Made by a program: the position numbers and the translations under genes
NCBI GenBank assembly: GCA_943325485.2
Contig: CALPPP020000002.1
Location: 1-22,855 of the forward strand
DNA length: 22,855 nt
Direction: 5' to 3'
Source of the DNA: Rickettsia typhi
GTDB lineage: Bacteria > Pseudomonadota > Gammaproteobacteria > Burkholderiales > Burkholderiaceae_C
Notes under the pieces: model-generated
The model's input: the letters and a program-made list of their open reading frames with translations, nothing else
The model's database searches: none
Told to the model about the DNA's origin: nothing
In this document: one piece after another, positions 15,805-22,855 of the stretch
How the letters are laid out: every line of letters starts with the position of its first letter
Numbering within the stretch: position 1 is the stretch's first letter

Positions 15805-16647
15805 TCATTGAGAACCTTTACGTCGAAGATTCACAAATTGGCGAGTGGTATCCGTTAAAGCAATTTCCGTAGGCAAACGTTCCATGGAGCTTGCCCCATA
15901 AAACCCGTGCAGCTCTGGGCATTGCTGCAAAATCCATTCAGCATCTTTGGGTGATGCGATAGGGCCACCATGGCACAGCAGTAAGACATCAGGGTTGACT
16001 TTCAAAGCTGCTTCACACCATTGGTGAATGGGCTCAACACAGTCACCGAGCTTCATGGCTGTGTCTGCACCAATGCTCCCACCCGTTGTCAGACCCATGT
16101 GGCAGACCACAATGTCGGCGCCAGCACGCGCCATATCGGCTGCTTGGTCGCTGTGAAAAACGTAAGGTGTGGTCAATAAGTCAAGCGCATGTGCTTTTCG
16201 AATGATGTCTACCTCTAGTCCATAACCCATACCAGTCTCTTCAAGGTTGGCGCGAAAAAGCCCATCAATCAGCCCAACCGTTGGGAAATTTTGAATGCCT
16301 GAAAAGCCAAGGTGAATCAATCGTTGCAATAATTCTTCAGGGAGCATGAAAGGATCTGTGCCGTTCACTCCAGCCAATACGGGTGTGTGCTTCACAACTG
16401 GCAAAACTTCTTTGGCCATGTCACACACGATATCGTTGGCATTGCCGTAAGCAAGTAAACCGGCCAATGATCCTCTGCCCGCCATGCGGTAGCGTCCGGA
16501 GTTGTAAATCACAATCAAATCGATGCCGCCAGCTTCCTCGCATTTGGCGGACAAACCCGTTCCAGCTCCACCACCAATGATGGGCATGCCTTGCGCAATT
16601 TTTTGGCGCAAGTTGGCAAGAATAGTTTGACGGGCGATTCTTGACAT
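15805..16647 (-). CDS. TIM-barrel 'phosphoenolpyruvate hydrolase' family protein (Tm-1 C-terminal half homologue)
   Basis: The product is 280 residues. [21 protein letters not shown] and [22 protein letters not shown] at the start, [27 protein letters not shown] and [18 protein letters not shown] in the middle, and [11 protein letters not shown] near the end are hallmark segments of the family annotated as phosphoenolpyruvate hydrolase-like TIM-barrel proteins. The enzymatic activity of the family is poorly supported; the name is inherited. The plant antiviral protein Tm-1 carries this domain as its C-terminal half. Here it lies 18 bases after a gene ending in the other half, UPF0261. An AGGA lies six bases before the ATG. 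Function is probably joint with the UPF0261 domain. Confidence 0.9.
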   Translation of the reverse strand: MSRIARQTILANLRQKIAQGMPIIGGGAGTGLSAKCEEAGGIDLIVIYNSGRYRMAGRGSLAGLLAYGNANDIVCDMAKEVLPVVKHTPVLAGVNGTDPFMLPEELLQRLIHLGFSGIQNFPTVGLIDGLFRANLEETGMGYGLEVDIIRKAHALDLLTTPYVFHSDQAADMARAGADIVVCHMGLTTGGSIGADTAMKLGDCVEPIHQWCEAALKVNPDVLLLCHGGPIASPKDAEWILQQCPELHGFYGASSMERLPTEIALTDTTRQFVNLRRKGSQ

Positions 16648-16665
16648 GTTCTTTCCTGATCTTCC

Positions 16666-18825
16666 TTAAGCTATTTTCGATTGACGTTGGTTCAGAGTGC
16701 TAATTTCTAGCCATGCATCCACCAGCGCTTGGGCAAATGCCTCATCATTAATATGAAGAGGAAGTTTGATTAACTTGTGTTGAGCAGTTGTTCTGAAGTT
16801 GGCTTGCAATGCTGAAAACAACGCTTGATTGGCTTGGGGGTCGTAAAACACTTGGCCTTCTTTATCGATAGCTGAAACTCCTTTTTCAGGAATCAAGAAG
16901 CGCACAGGACCACGCATGGCATTCAGTTTGTTGGCGATGAACTCACCAATTTCTCGGCACTCTTCAGGGGTTGTACGCATCAAGGTCACATTGGGGTTAT
17001 GCCGATACAAAACACGCCCTTTGAAACGCTCGGGTACCGTGTCGTAAGGGCCAAAGTTGGCCATGTCTAATGCGCCGCAAGAACCAATATAGGGCAAATC
17101 AACTTGTGCAAATACATCCATGCGTGTGGGACCTGCAGACAAAGTCGCCCCCACGATTTCATCTGCAACCTCGGTGGTTGAGACATCAATAACCCCATTG
17201 AGAAGTTGCGATGCTGCCAACTTCTCCATGGATTGACCGCCTGTACCCGTGGCATGAAAAACCAAGCAATCAAAGCGATCCTCTAAACGCTTGGTAACAG
17301 CTTGAACACAAGGTGTGGTCACACCAAACATGGTTAATCCAACTGCAGGCTTCACAGTTTCAGATCCGCGGTGCTTGTGGGTGACCATGCCTGCGAGAGC
17401 ATGTGCAGCATTGGACAAAACCTTTTCGCTGATTCGGTTGATACCCTGTACATCGGTGACCGAATACATCATGCAAATATCGCTGGGCCCCACGTAGGGG
17501 CGTGTATCGCCTGATGCCATGGTCGACACCATGACTTTGGGAACCCCAATTGGCAACACACGCATGGCTGCTGTGGCCAAAGAAGTGCCGCCAGAACCAC
17601 CAGCCGAAATCAATCCACCGACATCGCGGCGAGTAAGGATGAATGACTCAAAAGCCAGCGCCATTGCGGCAACACTGCTCCCTCTGTCAGACGAGAAAAC
17701 AGCCTGCTCCCCTTGTGGGTGGTGTCTTGCCACTTCGCGGGGATGTACCGAAGCTGGCGAGGGGCGACCTGTTGTGGAAAGATCTACCGTGACTACACGA
17801 AGGCCGAGTTTTTCCAAGCATTGCCGCAAAAAGAACAGTTCTTTGCCTTTGGTGTCAAATGTGCCAGCCACATAGGCCGCCTGACTGCTGCTTGCAGCAA
17901 CAGGGAAGTCATAAACTTGTGCAGGCAATGCTGCAACTTGGGCTAGCCCAGAAGAAACCTCTGTAGCGTTAAATGCCTTGGTGAATTGCTGACTGAATGG
18001 AATATCTTCTGAACTGTAAGCACGCTGAACACGCACAACAGTAGCAGGTTCATTGCTGACAGGCTCCGAAGGCGTTTCATCAAATACTTCACCAGAAGCG
18101 CGAAGACCAAGCAGACGCTCTTGCAAACCTTTGTCATGGGCCAACTCTGAAGCTGGCATTTCATCTTGTATACGTCCATTGACCATCACAGCCACACGGT
18201 CTGCGCTGGCCACTGCGACGCCTAAGTTTTGCTCAATCAACAAAATGGTGATGCCGTCTTCAGTTGCAAGTTGACGCAGCGAAGCCTCTACTTGCTCGAC
18301 GATCACTGGAGCCAAACCCTCAGTGGGTTCATCCATGATCAAAATACGTGGTCTTAAGAGCAGGGCACGGCCAATGGCTAGCATTTGCTGCTCGCCGCCA
18401 GAAAGCTGGGACCCACCATTGTTTTTTCGCTCAGCTAAGCGAGGGAACATCGCATAGATTCGGTCAACATCACTGCGCAGTGGAGCTACCAAACGCAAGG
18501 TTTCATCAACCGTCAATGATGGCCAAATACGCCGCCCTTGGGGGACATAGGCCATACCTCGTCGGGTGATTTCGTGGGGTGACTTGCCTAAAATTTCTTC
18601 GCCAGCCAAACGCACACTGCCTTGTGCTTTGACCAAGCCTGTGAGGGCATTGCACAAAGTGGTTTTACCCATGCCATTGCGACCCACAATACCCAAAACG
18701 CCTTGGCTCAGAGACAAGGAAATACCTTGCAGCACATGGGCTTGACCATAGTACACATGCAAGTCTTCCACAACTAACAAAGGTCCTTTGTGGCTGCGCG
18801 AGGGAGCTTCGCCAAACCAAGCCAT
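16666..18825 (-). CDS. Fusion protein: LivF-type ABC ATPase + UPF0261 (Tm-1-like) domain
   Basis: The product is 719 residues. Residues 15-245 are a full LivF-type ATPase: Walker A GRNGMGKTT (48-56), Q-loop Gln96, signature LSGGE (141-145), Walker B ILIMDEP (161-167) and the E-Q-N switch typical of LivF. A linker (about 246-315) rich in Ser/Glu/Pro leads to a complete UPF0261 domain (316-719), which opens with AYVAGTFDTKGKEL and holds ISAGGSGGTSLATAAM (407-422), VSTMASGDTRPYVGPSDI and VFHATGTGGQSMEKL. Two ABC-unrelated nucleotide-binding loops are likely in the UPF0261 part, since plant Tm-1 binds ATP there. The ATG overlaps the livG stop by one base and has GGAGG nine bases upstream. The fusion is in one clean frame. 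Confidence 0.95.
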   Translation of the reverse strand: MAWFGEAPSRSHKGPLLVVEDLHVYYGQAHVLQGISLSLSQGVLGIVGRNGMGKTTLCNALTGLVKAQGSVRLAGEEILGKSPHEITRRGMAYVPQGRRIWPSLTVDETLRLVAPLRSDVDRIYAMFPRLAERKNNGGSQLSGGEQQMLAIGRALLLRPRILIMDEPTEGLAPVIVEQVEASLRQLATEDGITILLIEQNLGVAVASADRVAVMVNGRIQDEMPASELAHDKGLQERLLGLRASGEVFDETPSEPVSNEPATVVRVQRAYSSEDIPFSQQFTKAFNATEVSSGLAQVAALPAQVYDFPVAASSSQAAYVAGTFDTKGKELFFLRQCLEKLGLRVVTVDLSTTGRPSPASVHPREVARHHPQGEQAVFSSDRGSSVAAMALAFESFILTRRDVGGLISAGGSGGTSLATAAMRVLPIGVPKVMVSTMASGDTRPYVGPSDICMMYSVTDVQGINRISEKVLSNAAHALAGMVTHKHRGSETVKPAVGLTMFGVTTPCVQAVTKRLEDRFDCLVFHATGTGGQSMEKLAASQLLNGVIDVSTTEVADEIVGATLSAGPTRMDVFAQVDLPYIGSCGALDMANFGPYDTVPERFKGRVLYRHNPNVTLMRTTPEECREIGEFIANKLNAMRGPVRFLIPEKGVSAIDKEGQVFYDPQANQALFSALQANFRTTAQHKLIKLPLHINDEAFAQALVDAWLEISTLNQRQSKIA

Positions 18826-19652
18826 CAGTGCTTACCTCCCATGTAGATGGCTTGCACCTGCGCATCGTTTTCAATATCGGAAGGTGTACCGGTTTTGATC
18901 ACGGCGCCGTTATGCATGACGGTGACTTTTTCAACCACACGCAAGGCAATTTCAAGGTCGTGCTCGATCAGCACAAAACTCATGTGGGATGGCAAAGAGG
19001 TCAACAGTTTGACAAGCTCACGACGTTCTGCAGGCGACAGTCCTGCAGCAGGCTCATCAAACAAAATCAAGCGTGGCGCACCTGCCAAGGCAATGGCTAT
19101 TTCCAATTGCCTTTGTTGCCCGTGGGCCAGGTTGCTCACCATTTCATCGGCGATATGCGTTAAGCGACCACGCTCTAATAACTCTTGGGTAGCTAAGGTG
19201 GAGGGGTGGTTTTTACCTGCCCGTCTGAAACTGAATCTTGCATTGGCCACACCTCGAACAGCAAGAAACAGGTTATCGCGCACACTGAGGTCGCGAAATA
19301 AAAGTGAAGACTGATAGGTTCGTCGCAGTCCTTTGCGGATGCGCTCAAACGGGTCCATGTAAGTGACGTCTTCACCAAAAAAACGAATTTGACCCGATGT
19401 GGGTGGAAAGTCGCCGGTGATGGCATTGAACAAGGTAGTCTTGCCCGCACCATTCGCACCCAAGATGGCACGTTTTTCACCAGCGAGAACAGACAAGGAG
19501 ACGTCATCCACCGCCCGCAAAGCGCCAAATGCCCGTGTCACATTCTCCAAGACCAAGGCCTCGGAAGACATGAGGGGTACTTCGTTGGATGAAGTAACCA
19601 CGGGCCGCGCCGTTTCTGGCGAGCTTGAACGCAAAGCGGTGATGGATGCCAT
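18825..19652 (-). CDS. livG: Liv-type ABC transporter ATPase (LivG-like)
   Basis: The product is 275 residues. Walker A GANGAGKTT (65-73), Q-loop Gln114, a LivG-style signature NLAHGQQRQLEIA (174-186) with Ala-His-Gly in place of the usual Ser-Gly-Gly, Walker B LILFDEP (195-201) and H-loop His231 are present. The insert QSSLLFRDLSVRDNLFLAVRG is typical of LivG. It pairs with the LivF domain of the next protein to drive the LivH/LivM channel. The first 27 residues are extra compared with the family. An alternative ATG at 19571 would remove them, and neither start has a strong ribosome binding site. The symbol denotes the family; the substrate need not be a branched-chain amino acid. Confidence 0.92.
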   Translation of the reverse strand: MASITALRSSSPETARPVVTSSNEVPLMSSEALVLENVTRAFGALRAVDDVSLSVLAGEKRAILGANGAGKTTLFNAITGDFPPTSGQIRFFGEDVTYMDPFERIRKGLRRTYQSSLLFRDLSVRDNLFLAVRGVANARFSFRRAGKNHPSTLATQELLERGRLTHIADEMVSNLAHGQQRQLEIAIALAGAPRLILFDEPAAGLSPAERRELVKLLTSLPSHMSFVLIEHDLEIALRVVEKVTVMHNGAVIKTGTPSDIENDAQVQAIYMGGKH

Positions 19653-19672
19653 CGTTATCTGCCTGATGCCTC

Positions 19673-20926
19673 TTACTTACGGCAGTCAGGAATGTCCCTT
19701 GTACCTAAGCCCATTTTCTTGAATTCTGCTTCGGGCAGACCCAAGGTTTGGGTGATATTTGGAACAGTCTTGACCACTTTGTTGAACAGAGAACCGTCTG
19801 CTGCCTTGGTCACTTCGGTGATGTAGGTAGGACCTACGCCGTTGCGGTTGGCATCGATCACCACTTCACCAGCAGGGCCGACAAATTTAGTTTTCTGCAG
19901 CGCTTCACGGTATTTCTTTTGACCACCGCTCAAATCACCTTTAACCGCATCCAATCCATCCAAGGCTGCTTTGGTGTTGATGTAGTAGAGGTAAGCGAAC
20001 AGTGATGGGCTGGGGAAACCGTCTTTGAAGTTGGCTTTGTAGTCAGCAACGAATTTTTTCCACTCTGCGGTGTCCAATGAATCGGCCATGGGTCCAGCAG
20101 AAGCTGTGCCCACCAAAGATTCACGACGCTTGCCTTTGTAGTTCAACACGGTTTGGTCAACCGTGATGGAGCCGCCCACCATGGGTTTGGTGCCACCTGC
20201 TTGTTCGTACTGGGTCAGGAAGTTAACCGCATCAGAGCCACCCAAGACGACCAGCAACGCGTCCACATCTTTAGGAATTTTGGCAATGACTGAGGCATAG
20301 TCTTTGGTACCCAAGGGCACCCAAGCTTTGTCAACCACTTTGCCACCTTTGGCGCAGTAGCTGGCCATGAAGCCTTGTACTTGCGAGTAGGGGAAGCCAT
20401 AGTCCTCGGCAATCAGGAACATTTTTTTGTATCCCTTAGACAAAGCATGGTCACCCAGACCCACCATCCACTGCGCACCTTCGGTGTTGAAGCGGAAGAA
20501 ATTGGTTGAAGGATCGTTCAATGTGGCCGCTTGTGCACCAGATGAACCGTTCACAAAAGTGATGCCTGCCTGTGTTTTGGCATAGTTCTTTACCGCAATA
20601 CCTTCGTCACCAGACAATGGTCCAATCATGATTTGGACTTTGTCTTGTTCTACCAATTTACGGGTAGCAGCAACCGCTTTATCCGGATTGCCATCCGATG
20701 AGCCGCTGATGAGTTGGATTTTCATACCACCCGCAGAACCACCTTTTTGCTTGAGTGCCAGTTCAGCACCGCGAATACCATCTTGTCCAGGTACTGCAAA
20801 TGGACCTTCAAGAATCGAAAGCAGTCCAACTTTCAATGTTCCTTCAGCGAAAGCAAAACCAGTTGTAGCCGCCAAGATTGCTGCGCTGATCACAGTACGT
20901 GCCAGTGTTCTTTTGCTCGAATGCAT
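19673..20926 (-). CDS. livK: Periplasmic substrate-binding protein of the Liv/HAAT ABC family (LivK-like)
   Basis: The product is 417 residues. The signal peptide spans 1-27 (KRTLAR, a hydrophobic core, then FAFA before EG). The mature start TLKVGLLSILEGPFAVPGQDGIRGAELA and NPDKAVAATRKLVEQDKVQIMIGPLSG are typical of type I periplasmic-binding proteins (Peripla_BP_6). At this length and style it is closer to family members that bind aromatic or other organic acids than to the amino-acid-binding LivK, but the ligand cannot be read from sequence. The start at 20926 has GAGGAG six bases upstream. An in-frame GTG/ATG reading to 20983 crosses the hairpin region and would hide the signal peptide. 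The symbol is by family only. Confidence 0.93.
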   Translation of the reverse strand: MHSSKRTLARTVISAAILAATTGFAFAEGTLKVGLLSILEGPFAVPGQDGIRGAELALKQKGGSAGGMKIQLISGSSDGNPDKAVAATRKLVEQDKVQIMIGPLSGDEGIAVKNYAKTQAGITFVNGSSGAQAATLNDPSTNFFRFNTEGAQWMVGLGDHALSKGYKKMFLIAEDYGFPYSQVQGFMASYCAKGGKVVDKAWVPLGTKDYASVIAKIPKDVDALLVVLGGSDAVNFLTQYEQAGGTKPMVGGSITVDQTVLNYKGKRRESLVGTASAGPMADSLDTAEWKKFVADYKANFKDGFPSPSLFAYLYYINTKAALDGLDAVKGDLSGGQKKYREALQKTKFVGPAGEVVIDANRNGVGPTYITEVTKAADGSLFNKVVKTVPNITQTLGLPEAEFKKMGLGTRDIPDCRK

Positions 20927-20932
20927 TGTTGT

Positions 20933-20938
20933 CTCCTC
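20933..20938 (-). promoter_or_regulatory. Strong ribosome binding site of the binding-protein gene
   Basis: GAGGAG on the minus strand, six bases before the ATG at 20926. It is the best such site in the gene row, in line with high expression of a binding protein. Confidence 0.75.
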
Positions 20939-20944
20939 AGGTTG

Positions 20945-20991
20945 AAAAAAGGCCAATGGCCGGTGAAAAAACGCCCGGACCAACCGGCCAT
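20945..20991 (-). terminator. Hairpin plus T-run between livM and livK (attenuator or partial terminator)
   Basis: On the minus strand ATGGCCGGT (20991-20983) pairs perfectly with ACCGGCCAT (20964-20956) across an 18-base loop, and TGGCC then six T (20950-20945) follow. Inside the loop a smaller CCGG/CCGG hairpin is itself followed by GTTTTTT (20972-20966). Both have the stem-then-T-run form of intrinsic terminators. They could reduce read-through or protect the 3' end of one transcript segment. Confidence 0.55.
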
Positions 20992-21009
20992 AGCGTCAAG
21001 TTACCCAAC

Positions 21010-21031
21010 TGATTGATCAAAACATCAATCA
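21010..21031 (-). repeat. Perfect hairpin at the livM stop codon
   Basis: TGATTGAT (21010-21017) and ATCAATCA (21024-21031) form an eight-base perfect inverted repeat with a six-base loop that includes the livM stop codon. No T-run follows on the minus strand, so it is more likely an mRNA-stabilising or processing hairpin than a terminator. Confidence 0.55.
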
Positions 21032-22180
21032 TGAAAGGCGACTTTCAGGTGCTGACGTGGTGGAAGAAACCAACCAACGCGAGCGAAATTTATGCCATAG
21101 ACCAAGGAGTCCATCAGGCGAGAAAAATACGATCAATAAAAACACACCGCCAATCACCAGATTGAAACGTTGTCTGTCAACCAAATCGATGGCAAAGTTT
21201 TGCAGCAAAACGAAAGTGATGGCACCTATGAACGCCCCCAAGGGGTGCTTCATACCACCCAGCACGGCTATCACCAAAATATTGATAAGTGCACCAGTGT
21301 TGATGGAACCTGGCGAGACGCGGTTGTTGTACCAAACAAGAAGAATGCCACCAACAGAAGCCAGCAGTCCTGCAAAAGCATGTGCTGCCAAACGATGCGC
21401 AGTGACATTGAAGCCCAGTGAATTCATGCGTCGTGGGTTATCACGAATGCCCTGCAAGGCTAAGCCAAACGGTGCTCTTACCAAATATTTGATTGCCCAA
21501 TAGCCACAGAGCGCACATCCCAAAGCCAAAAAATAAAACGCAACGGGGTCTGTGAAGTCCACCTCGCCAATGGTTGGGGCTCCTATTTTGCTAAAGCCTT
21601 GGAAGCCGTTGAAAAGCACATAGTTCTGCTGGGTCAAATAAAAGAAGGCTACCCCAATGGCCAAGGTAATCATGATGGTATGAATGCCTTCGGTTCTGAT
21701 GGAAAGCCAACCAATCAAGATGGCAAATACGACAGAGATAAGTATGGCAAAAAGTGCAGCTAACCACCAAGGCCAGCCCAGACTGATGGCTTGCATGCTG
21801 CTGGTACCGAATATGGCAATAAGGTAACTGCTAAGACCAGCCACAGTCATTTGTGACAGCGACACCATGCCGCCATAGCCACCTAAAAAAGTCAGTGATA
21901 AAGCAATGAGCCCTAGAGCAAGTGACTGAGCGCCAATCTGGTAGGTGAAGAAAGGCGACGCGACAGCAGGGTAAAGCAACACCATGGCCATAACCAACCA
22001 GTGACGAAAGTGAACGGGCGCCCATAGGCGCGACCACCAGCCTGTGCCCTGATAGGAAGGTGCACTGTAGCGAGGTGAACGCGATACCGTGTTTTGCACA
22101 GCAGGCGCTTGCGCACTGACTGTCACCCGTACGCCAGGTGACTGTGTGTTCATGGCGCGACGCCAGTGGGCCGCACTCAT
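21029..22180 (-). CDS. livM: Liv-type ABC transporter permease (LivM-like)
   Basis: The product is 383 residues. About 55 residues of polar N-terminal extension precede a set of roughly nine to ten membrane segments. GGYGGMVSLSQMTVAGLSSYL is the conserved first-half motif of the LivM branch (BPD_transp_2 family), and the coupling-helix region APFGLALQGIRDNPRRMNSLGFNV is clearly present. ALINILVIAVLGGMKHPLGAFIG and VFFSPDGLLGLW mark the C-terminal half. It forms the inner-membrane channel together with LivH. Its ATG overlaps the livH stop (ATGA), with AGGA eight bases upstream. The symbol is by family; the substrate is unknown. Confidence 0.94.
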   Translation of the reverse strand: MSAAHWRRAMNTQSPGVRVTVSAQAPAVQNTVSRSPRYSAPSYQGTGWWSRLWAPVHFRHWLVMAMVLLYPAVASPFFTYQIGAQSLALGLIALSLTFLGGYGGMVSLSQMTVAGLSSYLIAIFGTSSMQAISLGWPWWLAALFAILISVVFAILIGWLSIRTEGIHTIMITLAIGVAFFYLTQQNYVLFNGFQGFSKIGAPTIGEVDFTDPVAFYFLALGCALCGYWAIKYLVRAPFGLALQGIRDNPRRMNSLGFNVTAHRLAAHAFAGLLASVGGILLVWYNNRVSPGSINTGALINILVIAVLGGMKHPLGAFIGAITFVLLQNFAIDLVDRQRFNLVIGGVFLLIVFFSPDGLLGLWHKFRSRWLVSSTTSAPESRLS

Positions 22181-22855
22181 GTGGCTTTTCCTAAAACACC
22201 GCGTGGTCTGAACGCCAATGCGATGATCATGATGACAAAAGTGAAAACCACGCTGTAAGTGGGCGCGTAGGCTTGACCAAATTGCTCAGCCAGTCCAATT
22301 AGCAAAGCGCCTATTGCTGCTCCTGGCACACTGCCCATACCACCCACAATCACCACCACCAAAGAGGCCAGTAAATAGCGGGTGTCTTCCCCCGGGGAAA
22401 TCGACAATGCAGTTCCCCCGACAACACCAGCAAGTCCGGCAAGTCCGGCGCCTAAAGCAAAGGTGAGGGCAAAAATACGCTGCACGTTGACGCCAGATGC
22501 TGAAAGCATTCCTCTGTCATCAACACCAGCGCGAATCATCATGCCAATACGAGTGCCGTTCAGCAACCCCCATAGCAATAGACCAATTGCAATGGCGATA
22601 AGCAACACAATGATGCGGTAAGTGGGAAATTTTTCGATGATGGGCAAGCTCATCGTTCCGTAAATCCAGGCGGGGGGATCAAAGGTATAGATTTCACCGC
22701 CAAAATACCAAAGCATCAAATCGGCTAAGACGATGGACAGCCCTATCGTTACCAAAGTTTGCCTGAGGTCTTCGCCTTGCATGCGTCTGAAAACCACCAT
22801 CTGAATGACCACACCAAGCACTGCAGATGAAATAAACCCAGCTAAAACAGCTAGC
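22177..22855 (-). CDS. livH: Liv-type ABC transporter permease (LivH-like), 5' end cut by window edge
   Basis: About 225 C-terminal residues are visible. The frame stays open to the right edge (the last readable residues include LAVLAGFISSAVLGVV), so the start lies outside. FRRMQGEDLRQTLVTIGLSI and the coupling-helix segment GTRIGMMIRAGVDDRGMLSASGVNV are typical of LivH, as are LASLVVVIVGGMGSVPGAAIGALLIG and the C-terminal LAFRPRGVLGK. It makes the channel with LivM. An internal GTG at 22821 is not the start, because conserved family sequence continues before it. About 60-70 N-terminal residues are missing. Confidence 0.93.
   Translation of the reverse strand, partial: LAVLAGFISSAVLGVVIQMVVFRRMQGEDLRQTLVTIGLSIVLADLMLWYFGGEIYTFDPPAWIYGTMSLPIIEKFPTYRIIVLLIAIAIGLLLWGLLNGTRIGMMIRAGVDDRGMLSASGVNVQRIFALTFALGAGLAGLAGVVGGTALSISPGEDTRYLLASLVVVIVGGMGSVPGAAIGALLIGLAEQFGQAYAPTYSVVFTFVIMIIALAFRPRGVLGKAT

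Noticed and set aside
16666..18825. Suspicion that the ATPase-UPF0261 fusion is a lost stop codon or frameshift artefact
   Set aside because: The linker is a smooth in-frame sequence of about 70 residues with normal codon use, and no start with a ribosome binding site is seen before the UPF0261 part.
19673..20983. A 436-residue version of the binding protein starting at 20983
   Set aside because: It would translate through the terminator-like hairpin and bury the signal peptide; ATG 20926 has a near-perfect ribosome binding site.
20994..20999. TTGACG on the minus strand upstream of livK, considered as a -35 box for a separate promoter
   Set aside because: The bases 16-18 further on are GC-rich (GGGCGT) and give no -10 box.

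Overview
The window reads as a chromosomal segment of a Gram-negative betaproteobacterium, most likely Burkholderiales and perhaps Comamonadaceae. The grounds are an RND pump, a flotillin, a Liv-type transporter with a leader-peptide binding protein, moderate GC and protein style. This is an inference from gene content, since there is no rRNA or marker gene here. No tRNA, rRNA, CRISPR array, insertion sequence or phage gene was seen. Coding density is very high and no gene-free stretch exceeds about 260 bases.

Region 1 (1-5039) deals mostly with the cell surface. A minus-strand operon encodes a PAP2 phosphatase, a flippase-like UPF0104 membrane protein and a family 2 glycosyltransferase cut by the left edge. 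Divergent from it, starting only 44 bases away, are a UDP-glucuronate 4-epimerase-like enzyme, a secreted or periplasmic SxxK serine hydrolase and a small SET-domain protein. The PAP2, flippase-like, glycosyltransferase and epimerase genes fit a pathway that loads a sugar on a polyprenyl carrier for surface glycan or lipid modification.

Region 2 (5049-6415) is a two-gene minus-strand operon: a YkgJ-type cysteine-cluster protein and a GNAT/FemAB-like protein overlapping it by ATGA. It converges on the SET gene. Together they could be a small protein-modification module of unknown target. A gene-poor 261-base stretch with a possible promoter and an imperfect palindrome follows.

Region 3 (6677-12057), all minus strand, holds a peroxiredoxin, an RND permease, its membrane-fusion partner and a VOC-fold protein. 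The RND-MFP-VOC genes overlap and are surely one operon. No outer-membrane channel gene is present.

Region 4 (12120-22855), also minus strand, is the most unusual part. It is a Liv/HAAT-type ABC importer (livH partial, livM, livK, livG) whose last ATPase is fused to a complete UPF0261 (Tm-1-like) domain. It is followed by a TIM-barrel 'phosphoenolpyruvate hydrolase' family gene, a flotillin, a stand-alone SRPBCC protein and an SRPBCC-quinone oxidoreductase fusion. The UPF0261 domain and the TIM-barrel protein are the two halves of the plant Tm-1 antiviral protein, here split between adjacent genes and tied to a transporter. The tight spacing suggests one uptake-and-processing system for an unknown, perhaps hydrophobic or aromatic, acid. 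Hairpins between livM and livK suggest that the binding-protein gene is expressed at a different level from the genes before it.
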